DNA of 64,000 nucleotides from Nocardia niigatensis NBRC 100131. GTDB lineage: Bacteria; Actinomycetota; Actinomycetes; Mycobacteriales; Mycobacteriaceae. The notes below the pieces were generated by a model, which ran no database searches, had not been told where the DNA came from, and was given only the letters and a program-made list of their open reading frames with translations. Made by a program: the position numbers and the translations under genes. The DNA is taken from positions 496,001 through 560,000 of the forward strand of contig NZ_BAGC01000043.1 of the NCBI RefSeq assembly GCF_000308655.1, written 5' to 3'. Shown one piece after another: positions 27,106 through 34,340 of the stretch; the stretch's first letter is position 1; each line of letters starts with the position of its first letter.

Positions 27106-28335
27106 TCAGCTGAGCAGCGTGCGAGCGTACCAGTCCTTGGTGTCGGTGACGCCCGGCAGAACGAAGAAGTAACCGCCGCCGAAGGGCTGGACGTAGTCGG
27201 TCAAAGGCTCTCCGGCCAAACGGGTCTGGATGGTCTCGAACTGACGCTGGATGTCCTGCTGGAAGCAGGTGAAGATGTGCCCGGTGGCGAGATTGCCGTT
27301 CGGGTCGACGCCGAGGTCGTAGTTGTAGGAACGGCGCAGCAGCTGCTGGTTGGCGGTCTCGGTGGTGCGGGGATTGGCCAGTCGGATGTGGGCGGTCGCC
27401 GGGGTGACGGTGGCGTCCGGATCGGCGGCGTAATTGGGGATGTCGAATTCCTTGCTGCCGTCCAGGGGCGCGCCGGACTCGCGGCGGCGGCCGAACATGT
27501 TCTCCTGCTCCGCGATCGAGACGCGGTCCCAGAATTCCACCAGCATGCGGATGAGACGGACCACCTGGTAGGTGCCGCCGCGGGTCCAGGCCGGTTCGTC
27601 GGGGCTGTCGGCCCAGATCAACGCGGCGGCATCGGAACCGGTCGGATTGGCGGTACCGTCCTTGAAACCGAGCAGATTGCGGCCTGTGCCGGACGGCCGC
27701 GGCGGCGAGTTGTAACCCTGGATCTTCCAGCGCAATTGGAGCCCACCACGGGTGTGGCGCGTCAGATCGCGGATGGCGTGGTGGATGGTGTCCGGATTGT
27801 GGGCGCACAGCTGGAGCAGCACATCGCCGTGCATCCAGGCCGCTTCGGGTGAATCGTCGGGGAAGATCCGCATCGGCGTCAGGTGCGCGGGCTTTTGCGC
27901 GGCCAGTCCGTAACGCTGGTCGAACAGGCTCGCGCCGACACCGGTGGTGACGGTGAGGCCGTCGGCGGGGATATCGGGGCCGAGCACGGCGCTGTCGGCG
28001 GGCGGGTGGCTCGGGCCCAGATCCTGCGGCGGGCCACCGGCGGTGAGGGCGCGGGCACGCTCGGTGAGCGTCTTCATCAGGTCGGCGAGTTCCGCGCGAT
28101 TGGCGGCGGTCACGTCGAATGCGGCGAAACACGAGGCGTTCTGGCGATCGGCCGGAGCCGGGGTGAGAATGCCCGCCTGGTGCTCGCCGTGGAACGGATA
28201 GGCCGGCGCGGTCGTGGCCTGCCCGCCCGCGGCGGCGTCCACCCGGGCGCCCTCGGCGAGAACGCCCGCGGTCAGGGCGGTTCCGGCGGCGCCCGCGGCG
28301 GCGCCGGAGAGGAAGCGGCGGCGGCTGACAGTCAT
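27106..28335 (-). CDS. efeB: Tat-exported DyP-type heme peroxidase EfeB
   Basis: 409 residues from ATG 28335, which directly precedes the Tat motif SRRRFLSG; the longer open frame upstream is not coding. The DyP hallmark GFKDGT puts the catalytic aspartate at D226, and the C-terminal half has the heme-proximal histidine region (ATAHIRLANP) and a GGGYFFVLPG end typical of EfeB/YcdB. EfeB is the periplasmic or extracytoplasmic heme peroxidase of the EfeUOB ferrous iron uptake system. It follows the EfeU-EfeO fusion by 28 bases on the same strand, so they form one operon controlled by the iron box at 30454-30472. Confidence 0.95.
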   Translation of the reverse strand: MTVSRRRFLSGAAAGAAGTALTAGVLAEGARVDAAAGGQATTAPAYPFHGEHQAGILTPAPADRQNASCFAAFDVTAANRAELADLMKTLTERARALTAGGPPQDLGPSHPPADSAVLGPDIPADGLTVTTGVGASLFDQRYGLAAQKPAHLTPMRIFPDDSPEAAWMHGDVLLQLCAHNPDTIHHAIRDLTRHTRGGLQLRWKIQGYNSPPRPSGTGRNLLGFKDGTANPTGSDAAALIWADSPDEPAWTRGGTYQVVRLIRMLVEFWDRVSIAEQENMFGRRRESGAPLDGSKEFDIPNYAADPDATVTPATAHIRLANPRTTETANQQLLRRSYNYDLGVDPNGNLATGHIFTCFQQDIQRQFETIQTRLAGEPLTDYVQPFGGGYFFVLPGVTDTKDWYARTLLS

Positions 28336-28363
28336 GGTGATGGCCTCGGTCCTTCGTAGAGAG

Positions 28364-30448
28364 TCAGTTCGCTTTGGTTTCCAGCAGCCGCGGGACCCGG
28401 TCCAGGGACTCCAGGGCGGCGCCGATCGCGGCGAGCACCGCCTGGCGGGCCGCCTGCGGCGTCTGCGCGGGGGCGCGCCAGCGGCCGTTGTCCTGGGTGG
28501 CCAGCAGGGCGGCGCGGAGCCGGTCCAGCTTGGTCCCGAGATCCGGGCGCAGCTGCGGGTCGCGCTCGTCCAGCGGGACCCCGAGCTGATCCAGGACCGT
28601 GCGGGTGACCTCGACATCGGCCAGCGTCGCCGGATAGGCCGCGCCCGCGCCCTGATCGTCGAGGCCCGAAAGGTGATCGCGCAGTGCGTCTTCCAGGATC
28701 TCGTGGGCGCGCACCGGCAGGGTGGCCGGATCACCGGCGATATCGGTGCTGGTCAGGTTGTCGCCGATCGCACCGATATCCACGGTGAGCTTGTCCACCA
28801 CGGGCAGCAGCTGATCCGGGCCCTGGCCGTGCCACAGGCCGTACTCCAGGCGGTGCAGACCGGTGAAGCCCGGATCGTTGACCCCGCCCGGCAGGCCGCC
28901 GGGGAGCCCGTCGACCGCGGTGCCCGCAGCGCCGAAGCTGTTGTAGGACGCGCCGACCCGCTCCCACTCCTGCAGCGCGAGCAGCCAATCGGCCTGAGCG
29001 GCGGGGATATTGCGGGCCCGCAGATCCCGGCCGAGCGCCCCGACCGCACCGGTCAGACGTGTCAGCACCCCACGCACGTACGCCTGATACGCCTCGTTCG
29101 GCGCGTGCAGTTCGCTGGCGCGCGCGGGTTTGAAGGCCTGCGGCGCGTCCGTCTGCGGGCCGGTGGCCCGCACACGCGGCGAGGACAGCGACGGCCTGCC
29201 CGACATCAGGCAGACGATGGTGTAGCTGCCCGGATTGAGGGTGGCGGTCAGCGCGGCGGTGGTGCCGGGGCCGATGTTCTCGATCTCACCGGCAACCGCG
29301 CCGTCCGCGTCGACCAGATCGATCTCACCGGACTTGCCGGAGGCATTGTGCACCGAGATGGTCTGGGTGCCGGTGCGCGCCGAGGTCCATTCCGGCGCAC
29401 AGGAGTCCGCGGTCACGGTGACCGTGCGCGCCGAGTCGTCGTTCCCGGAGGGCAGCAGCGCGATGGCCGTCCCGGCCGCCAGCACCGGGACCAGCACCAG
29501 CGTCGCGCCGACCAGCACGGGACGCGGACCGGCGACCCGCTCCCACCAATCCGCGTGCGCGGGCGCCTCTTCCGTGGCAGCAGCGGTCGTCTCGGCGGGC
29601 TTGCCGGCCGTCGTCTCGGCGGGCTCGGTGCGGCCCGCGCGGACGAACAGCGGAATCACAGTGGCCAGGTACGCGACCCACGCCACCACCTGCAGCACCG
29701 TCATCTTCGGCGACAGGTTGGTGATGCCGGTGATGATGGACAGCCACCACGAGTTGGGGTCGACGTGCGCGGTCAGGTCGAACGCGATCCAGCGCGCGCC
29801 CGGCAGCCAGCCCGCCTCCTGCAGGTCACCGAGGCCGTAGGCGAGCACGCCCGCCGCGATCACGATGAGCAGCACGGCGGTCCGGTTGAAGAAGACGCCG
29901 AGGTTCAGCCGCACCGCCCGCCGGAACAGCAACCAGCACAGCGTGATCGCGATGGCCAGTCCGAGGGCCGCGCCGACCAGCGGGGCGGCGGTCGACCCGG
30001 CCGCCTTGATGGCCGTCCACACGAACAGCGTGGTCTCCAGGCCCTCGCGTCCGACCGCCAGGAACGCGGTCACCGCGAGCACGCCCGCACCCAGCCCCGC
30101 GGCCCGCGCGACTTCGCCGCGCAGCTGCCCAGACAGCGAGGCCCCGGTCCGGCGCATCCAGAAGATCATCGCGGTGACCAGGGCCACGGCCAGCACGCTG
30201 AGCACGCCCGCGACCGCGGCCCGTACCGAACTGGTGAGTGCGGCAGTCGAATAGGTCAGTACGGCGGCGAAGCTTCCCGCCACCGAGACCGCGCCGAGCA
30301 CGCCCAGCCAGACCGGCGCGGTCGAGACCGGGCGTTCGGGGGTGGACAGCCGGCGCACGGCGGCCAGCAGGATGGTCACCACGAGCCCCGCCTCGAGGCC
30401 CTCCCGCAGGCAGATCAGCAGATTCGGCACAGCCTCGGCAACACTCAC
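28364..30448 (-). CDS. efeUO: EfeU-EfeO fusion: FTR1-type iron permease with M75/cupredoxin domain
   Basis: 694 residues from GTG 30448. Residues 1-290 are an FTR1-type permease with about seven membrane helices and both iron-binding REGLE motifs (15-19 and 134-138). A Thr/Ala-rich linker (300-340) and one more membrane helix (about 345-365) lead to an extracytoplasmic EfeO part: a cupredoxin-like domain (about 370-445) and an M75 domain (460-690) with the HRLEYGLW iron-binding motif. EfeU and EfeO are usually separate proteins; here they are one chain. I moved the start to GTG 30448 because the iron box overlaps the upstream ATG at 30466, and because FTR1 proteins begin about ten residues before REGLE. 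Iron-dependent repression by IdeR/DtxR is expected. Confidence 0.93.
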   Translation of the reverse strand: MSVAEAVPNLLICLREGLEAGLVVTILLAAVRRLSTPERPVSTAPVWLGVLGAVSVAGSFAAVLTYSTAALTSSVRAAVAGVLSVLAVALVTAMIFWMRRTGASLSGQLRGEVARAAGLGAGVLAVTAFLAVGREGLETTLFVWTAIKAAGSTAAPLVGAALGLAIAITLCWLLFRRAVRLNLGVFFNRTAVLLIVIAAGVLAYGLGDLQEAGWLPGARWIAFDLTAHVDPNSWWLSIITGITNLSPKMTVLQVVAWVAYLATVIPLFVRAGRTEPAETTAGKPAETTAAATEEAPAHADWWERVAGPRPVLVGATLVLVPVLAAGTAIALLPSGNDDSARTVTVTADSCAPEWTSARTGTQTISVHNASGKSGEIDLVDADGAVAGEIENIGPGTTAALTATLNPGSYTIVCLMSGRPSLSSPRVRATGPQTDAPQAFKPARASELHAPNEAYQAYVRGVLTRLTGAVGALGRDLRARNIPAAQADWLLALQEWERVGASYNSFGAAGTAVDGLPGGLPGGVNDPGFTGLHRLEYGLWHGQGPDQLLPVVDKLTVDIGAIGDNLTSTDIAGDPATLPVRAHEILEDALRDHLSGLDDQGAGAAYPATLADVEVTRTVLDQLGVPLDERDPQLRPDLGTKLDRLRAALLATQDNGRWRAPAQTPQAARQAVLAAIGAALESLDRVPRLLETKAN

Positions 30449-30453
30449 CGGCC

Positions 30454-30472
30454 AAAGGTAAGCCATACCTAC
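30454..30472. promoter_or_regulatory. IdeR/DtxR iron box
   Basis: AAAGGTAAGCCATACCTAC matches the actinobacterial iron-box consensus TWAGGTWAGSCTWACCTWA at 16 of 19 positions, including both AGGT/ACCT cores. It ends six bases before GTG 30448 of the EfeU-EfeO gene, so the mRNA may be leaderless or nearly so, and iron-loaded IdeR would cover the promoter. It lies 220 bases from the divergent DyP cassette start. Confidence 0.8.
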
Positions 30473-30605
30473 ATCGACGTCCAGTCCCCGTTGACGCAGG
30501 GTGACAGGTAACCGCTGGTAGCGCTCCCAGACCCGCGCGGCCGGGCGCGACGCGATCGTCGGGCCGGCGCCCGGTGAGCTGTCGCATCGAAACAATCACA
30601 TGTCA

Positions 30606-30644
30606 CGCCGAGAAGAGTTCGGCGGGATCCGTCACGATATCGTG
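30606..30644. promoter_or_regulatory. Hairpin and 12-bp palindrome upstream of the DyP cassette
   Basis: CGCCGA-GAAGAGT-TCGGCG (30606-30624) is followed by the perfect palindrome CACGATATCGTG (30633-30644), 48 bases before the GTG of the first cassette gene. The palindrome is a good candidate operator for a dimeric repressor; the regulator is not encoded nearby. Confidence 0.4.
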
Positions 30645-30691
30645 GGCTATGTTCCAGCAATTCCATTGTGATCGAGAAGAAGGGCGCGATC

Positions 30692-31252
30692 GTGACCCCG
30701 AGCGAAGCACATTGGTCGATTCCAGCAGCAATGGCGATTCCCGAATCGGGATACTTCGAATACCAGCAGGGTCGGTACGGACCGATCTACCCACGGACTC
30801 CCGCTAATTTCGGGTTCTCGATCATCGCGAAGGTCAAACCCGGCCGCGAGGCGAAGATCCGGGAGCACGGCAAGATCATCGAGACCGCGGTCCGCGAGGA
30901 CCCGAGCGTGCTCGCGCCACTGCGCCTGCACTACCTGCGCTGGCTGCTGTTCGACGTCGGCGACGGACTGTACTTCCAATATCAGGGCATCTTCGATACC
31001 GATTTCGACAAGTACCTCGAGGACGCCCTGGACATCTTCCTGTCCACCGGCGTCGAGACCACATTCGTGAATCTCGAAGGCTTTCCCGAGGATTGGCTCA
31101 CCAACAAGGCCGCCGTCATCGACTTCTTCCGCACGCACCAGTTCCCGAGCTTCCTCGAATACGGCGAATACCCATATGTCACCGCGGACGAGATCAAGAA
31201 GGCGTTGCGGCTCAAGGACGCGTTCTCGGTCATGCTCGACCAGATGCAGTAG
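30692..31252 (+). CDS. Conserved-looking protein of unknown function, first gene of DyP cassette
   Basis: 186 residues from GTG 30692, chosen for AGAAGGG seven bases upstream; an in-frame GTG at 30668 lacks such a site. There is no signal peptide. After a Tyr/Pro-rich start (YFEYQQGRYGPIYPRTP) the protein shows alternating strands and helices: FGFSIIAKVKPG, then a helix, LRWLLFD, LYFQYQGIFDTDFDKYLED. This recalls the dimeric ferredoxin-like fold that also underlies DyP peroxidases and EthD-type proteins; this is inference from pattern. Aromatic residues are unusually frequent. It lies 11 bases before the DyP gene, and all three cassette genes are packed tightly, so it probably acts with the peroxidase, perhaps as partner or substrate-binding subunit. 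Confidence 0.7.
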   Translation: MTPSEAHWSIPAAMAIPESGYFEYQQGRYGPIYPRTPANFGFSIIAKVKPGREAKIREHGKIIETAVREDPSVLAPLRLHYLRWLLFDVGDGLYFQYQGIFDTDFDKYLEDALDIFLSTGVETTFVNLEGFPEDWLTNKAAVIDFFRTHQFPSFLEYGEYPYVTADEIKKALRLKDAFSVMLDQMQ

Positions 31253-31263
31253 CGGACGCCTCG

Positions 31264-32598
31264 ATGCTCGAATTCGAGGATATCCAGCACATCCTGCTGA
31301 CCAGGGTGCCCGCGCTGACCGGACGCTACGAGTTCCTGTCGTTCGGCGACGCCGCCGGGGCCCGGAAGTGGCTGACGGCCATGATCGACCGGGTGCCCTC
31401 GGCGGCGGAGCTGATGGCATCGACGGACTGCGGAAAGCCCTGGGTGTCAGTGGCGTTCACCTGGAACGGCCTGCGCGCCCTGGGTCTTCCGGAGGACGCG
31501 CTGGCGAGCTTCCCGGCCGAGTTCCGCGCGGGCATGGCCGCACGGGCCGAGGTCCTGGGCGACACCGGGGACAACGACCCCGGCCACTGGATCGACGGCA
31601 CGGCCGGAGACGACCTGCACGCCATCGTCATCCTGTTCGCCCGCGATGCGGCGGCGCGGGAAGCGGCAGTGGCGCAGCATGATTCACTGCTGGCCGACTG
31701 CCCCGGCGCGAGCGTGCTGTCGTCGCTGGACCTGGCAGCCGTCCCGCCGTTCGAGCACGCGCACGACCATTTCGGCTACCGGGATCGCCTGTCGCAGCCG
31801 GTGATCGAGGGTTCCGGCGAGGAGCCCACGCCCGGCAGCGGCCCGCCGATCAAGGCCGGGGAATTCATCCTGGGTTACGACGACGAATCCGGCCCGCCGC
31901 AGGATCTGCCGCAGCCCGAGACACTGTCCCGCAACGGAACGTTCATGGCCTACCGCCGCCTGCGCGAGGACGTGGGCCGGTTCCGCGACTTCCTCGCCGA
32001 GCACGGCGCGACCGCCGCGGATCAGGAGCTCCTGGCCGCGAAGCTGATGGGCCGGTGGCGCAGTGGCGCACCGCTGGTCCTGGCCCCGGACGCGGACGAT
32101 CCGGAGCTGGGCGCGGATCCCGCGCGCAACAACGACTTCGACTACAAGCAGATGGATCCACACGGCTACGCGGTGCCGCTGGGCTCGCACATCCGCCGCT
32201 TGAACCCGCGCGACACCGGCGTGAACATCCAGCGCCGCAGGATGATTCGCCGCGGCGCGACCTACGGCCCGTACCTGCCCGAGGGGACGCCCGACGACGG
32301 CGCGGACCGCGGCATCGCGGCGTTCGTGCTGTGCGCGAGCCTGGTCCGCCAATTCGAGTTCGCGCAGAACGTGTGGATCAACGACACGAGCTTCCACGAA
32401 CTGGGCAACGAGCGCGATCCGATCATCGGCAATCAGGACGGGACCCTGGAGTACAAGATCCCGAAGCGCCCGATTCGCAAGACCATCAAGGGAATTCCGG
32501 CGTTCACCCGCGTCCGGGGTGGCGCCTACTTCTTCCTGCCCGGGCTGCGCGCGCTGCGCTACCTGAGCACTCTCCCCGATAGTGAGGCGGCCTCATGA
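31264..32598 (+). CDS. Cytoplasmic DyP-type peroxidase with altered GxxDG motif
   Basis: 444 residues from ATG 31264. The family signature appears as FGYRDRLSQPVIEG: the catalytic aspartate (D174) is kept, but the final glycine of GxxDG is arginine (R175). The heme-proximal histidine is H309 in PLGSHIRRLNPR, and the end RGGAYFFLPGLRAL is typical. Length and the PIKAGEFILGYDDE block place it with the larger DyP classes rather than with EfeB. There is no Tat signal or cargo-loading tail, so it should act in the cytoplasm. DyP enzymes use peroxide to oxidise dyes, lignin-like phenols or porphyrins; the physiological substrate here is unknown. It is flanked by two unknown proteins and shares an ATGA overlap with the next gene. 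Confidence 0.9.
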   Translation: MLEFEDIQHILLTRVPALTGRYEFLSFGDAAGARKWLTAMIDRVPSAAELMASTDCGKPWVSVAFTWNGLRALGLPEDALASFPAEFRAGMAARAEVLGDTGDNDPGHWIDGTAGDDLHAIVILFARDAAAREAAVAQHDSLLADCPGASVLSSLDLAAVPPFEHAHDHFGYRDRLSQPVIEGSGEEPTPGSGPPIKAGEFILGYDDESGPPQDLPQPETLSRNGTFMAYRRLREDVGRFRDFLAEHGATAADQELLAAKLMGRWRSGAPLVLAPDADDPELGADPARNNDFDYKQMDPHGYAVPLGSHIRRLNPRDTGVNIQRRRMIRRGATYGPYLPEGTPDDGADRGIAAFVLCASLVRQFEFAQNVWINDTSFHELGNERDPIIGNQDGTLEYKIPKRPIRKTIKGIPAFTRVRGGAYFFLPGLRALRYLSTLPDSEAAS

Positions 32599-33608
32599 CC
32601 CGGATTCCCGCACGCACCTACAACCAGTTCTTTCGCCCCGGCCCCGCGGCGCCCGGCCGCCGGCGGATCAGCATCTACTGGACGTGGAGCTATCCGTGGG
32701 AGTCGCAACGGGATCCGGCCGAGCTGGACAATCGCTTCTCCACCATGACCGAGGTGCGGAAGGTGGCCTGGCCGGCCTACGAGACCCCCGAATACGATGC
32801 CGCGCACTTCCTGCAGGGCGTCGCGGGCACCCTCGAACTGTTCCACCGCTCCACCCTCGAATTCCAGCGGGTGGCCGAGGAGGTCAGCGGCAATCCGGTG
32901 GCGGTCTTCCAGCGCATCGATCAGGCCGGGTACGAGCTGCCCATCGACGAGCGCATCCTGGACGGCACCGACACCCTCATGGTCTTCGGCCTGGATCATC
33001 TGCTGGCGCAGGAGGAAGCGGCCCCCGAGGAGATCGCCGCCCTTCGGGAGTGGCTGCGGCGGGAGGGCACCTGCCTGCTGCTGGCCCCGCACCACGACGT
33101 CGGCTTCACCGATGATCTGACCCAGCGTCAGATCGAGTTCGAGCACCACGGCGATCCGCTGGTGCCACGCCAGCAACGCTTCAGCGCGTACACCCGTTCG
33201 CTGATGGCGGGCCTGAACGTGCCGGTGCACAACATCTACGGCCTGCGGCCCGCGGTCGTGGAGGGCACCCGCTCGATCGCGCCCCTGACCGCTTTCCGCG
33301 ACGCCGACGAGCTGCACCTGCTCGACAATGTCACGACCTTCAACTTCCACCCGCACCTGCCGCACTACGAACTCACCGAGCCGGACGGCGATGCGGTGCG
33401 GCTGCTGGCCCGGCAGCCCATCGAATTGAGCCGGCCGCACCCGTTCACCGAGGCGGGCAACACCGAGTTCAACACGCTGCTCTGGCTACCACCGACCGGC
33501 GCTCGCGCCGGGAACATCGTCATGGCCGACTCCACCAACTTCACGACTCTGTTCGGCGGCACCGACAGTCTCGCCAACTTCTGGCGCAACCTGGCCGGCA
33601 TGCCGTAG
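32595..33608 (+). CDS. Unknown protein, possible GATase-like fold, third gene of DyP cassette
   Basis: 337 residues; its ATG overlaps the DyP stop codon (ATGA 32595-32598), so translation is coupled. It has no signal peptide or membrane helix. Residues 125-165 (DTLMVFGLDHLLAQEEAAP, then a helix and GTCLLLAPHHD) look like the part of class I glutamine-amidotransferase-like folds where a strand-turn-helix is followed by a glycine-rich strand. No catalytic Cys-His-Glu set is evident. The C-terminus has several His (FNFHPHLPHYE) that could bind metal or heme. Function not recognised. The strict coupling to a heme peroxidase is the main clue. Its last 123 bases are overlapped antisense by the GtrA-family gene. 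Confidence 0.75.
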   Translation: MTRIPARTYNQFFRPGPAAPGRRRISIYWTWSYPWESQRDPAELDNRFSTMTEVRKVAWPAYETPEYDAAHFLQGVAGTLELFHRSTLEFQRVAEEVSGNPVAVFQRIDQAGYELPIDERILDGTDTLMVFGLDHLLAQEEAAPEEIAALREWLRREGTCLLLAPHHDVGFTDDLTQRQIEFEHHGDPLVPRQQRFSAYTRSLMAGLNVPVHNIYGLRPAVVEGTRSIAPLTAFRDADELHLLDNVTTFNFHPHLPHYELTEPDGDAVRLLARQPIELSRPHPFTEAGNTEFNTLLWLPPTGARAGNIVMADSTNFTTLFGGTDSLANFWRNLAGMP

Positions 33609-34106
33609 CCCGCGCCCGGACCGGAAGACGAGCAGCCGCATCGAGGTGTACATGAACAGGCCCTCGCCGAGGCCGCCGACAATGCGGGCCAGGCGGTAGT
33701 CGAGGCCGAGCGCCGCGACGCTGCTGGTCACTCCGAGGATGAACACCAGGTAGTTGACGGCGACCACGACGACGTAGACGGCGAGTTGCGGGCCGACCGC
33801 GGCATGCGATTCGAAGTTGAGGATCCGGTTGAGCAGATAGCTCAGCCCGAAGGCCGTGCAGTAGGCGACGGTCACCGCGATCGGCAGCGCCACCAGACCG
33901 TGCAGGGCGGTGAGCAGCAGCAGATCGACGGTGAAGGTGAATCCGCTGACCAGCAGATAGCCGACGAAGGTCGGGGCCACGAACCGGCCCAGTCCGAACG
34001 GCAGCCGCGCCACCACCGCGTCGCACACCAGGTGGAACCAGCGCACCGCGCGCGCCGGGGGCGTCTGTGTTTCCGTCCGCACCCGACCACCGTGGCACCG
34101 CGACAT
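33486..34106 (-). CDS. GtrA-family membrane protein
   Basis: 206 residues with four hydrophobic helices (about 47-67, 72-92, 108-130, 137-160). It shows typical GtrA features: an aromatic/Arg-rich YLLNRILNFES after helix 2 and RLLVFRSG after helix 4. GtrA proteins are thought to move polyprenyl-linked sugars across the membrane or assist cell-wall arabinogalactan and teichoic-acid glycosylation. The ATG at 34106 follows GGGGGCC; a GTG at 34082 is an alternative. The last 45 or so residues run past the usual family end and overlap the convergent cassette gene antisense. It is divergent from phospholipase C, sharing the repeat-rich region 34107-34322. Confidence 0.85.
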   Translation of the reverse strand: MSRCHGGRVRTETQTPPARAVRWFHLVCDAVVARLPFGLGRFVAPTFVGYLLVSGFTFTVDLLLLTALHGLVALPIAVTVAYCTAFGLSYLLNRILNFESHAAVGPQLAVYVVVVAVNYLVFILGVTSSVAALGLDYRLARIVGGLGEGLFMYTSMRLLVFRSGRGLRHAGQVAPEVGETVGAAEQSREVGGVGHDDVPGASAGRW

Positions 34107-34149
34107 GGCCCCCAGGTGATCACCGGACCAATTCCGGGTCGCCCGGCCC

Positions 34150-34199
34150 GATTCACCACTGATACACGCCGATTCACAATTGGTTCACACCGATTCACC
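34150..34199. promoter_or_regulatory. Five phased PHO-box-like direct repeats
   Basis: Units of the form G(A/G)TTCAC start at 34150 (GATTCACC), 34161 (GATACACG), 34171 (GATTCACA), 34182 (GGTTCAC) and 34192 (GATTCACC). The spacing is 11, 10, 11 and 10 bases, one DNA turn each. This is the layout of boxes for OmpR-type phosphate regulators (PhoP in Streptomyces recognises 11-base units with core GTTCACC). Position between GtrA (start 34106) and a phospholipase C (start 34341) fits phosphate-starvation control. Confidence 0.65.
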
Positions 34200-34340
34200 G
34201 CGATGCCCTCCGAGCACCAATATCCAACGGTGCGTTTCGACCGCACGGCCGGTAGCGTCTGCCGCGCCGCCCTGGAATGCGATGACGCACAGGCGGACTG
34301 CGGGTCGCGACAAATCTGACGGATGGATCGGAGATTCCTG

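Noticed and set aside
28336..28734. 133-residue upstream extension of efeB
   Set aside because: It overlaps the end of the EfeU-EfeO gene in another frame, and the Tat signal at ATG 28335 marks the true N-terminus.
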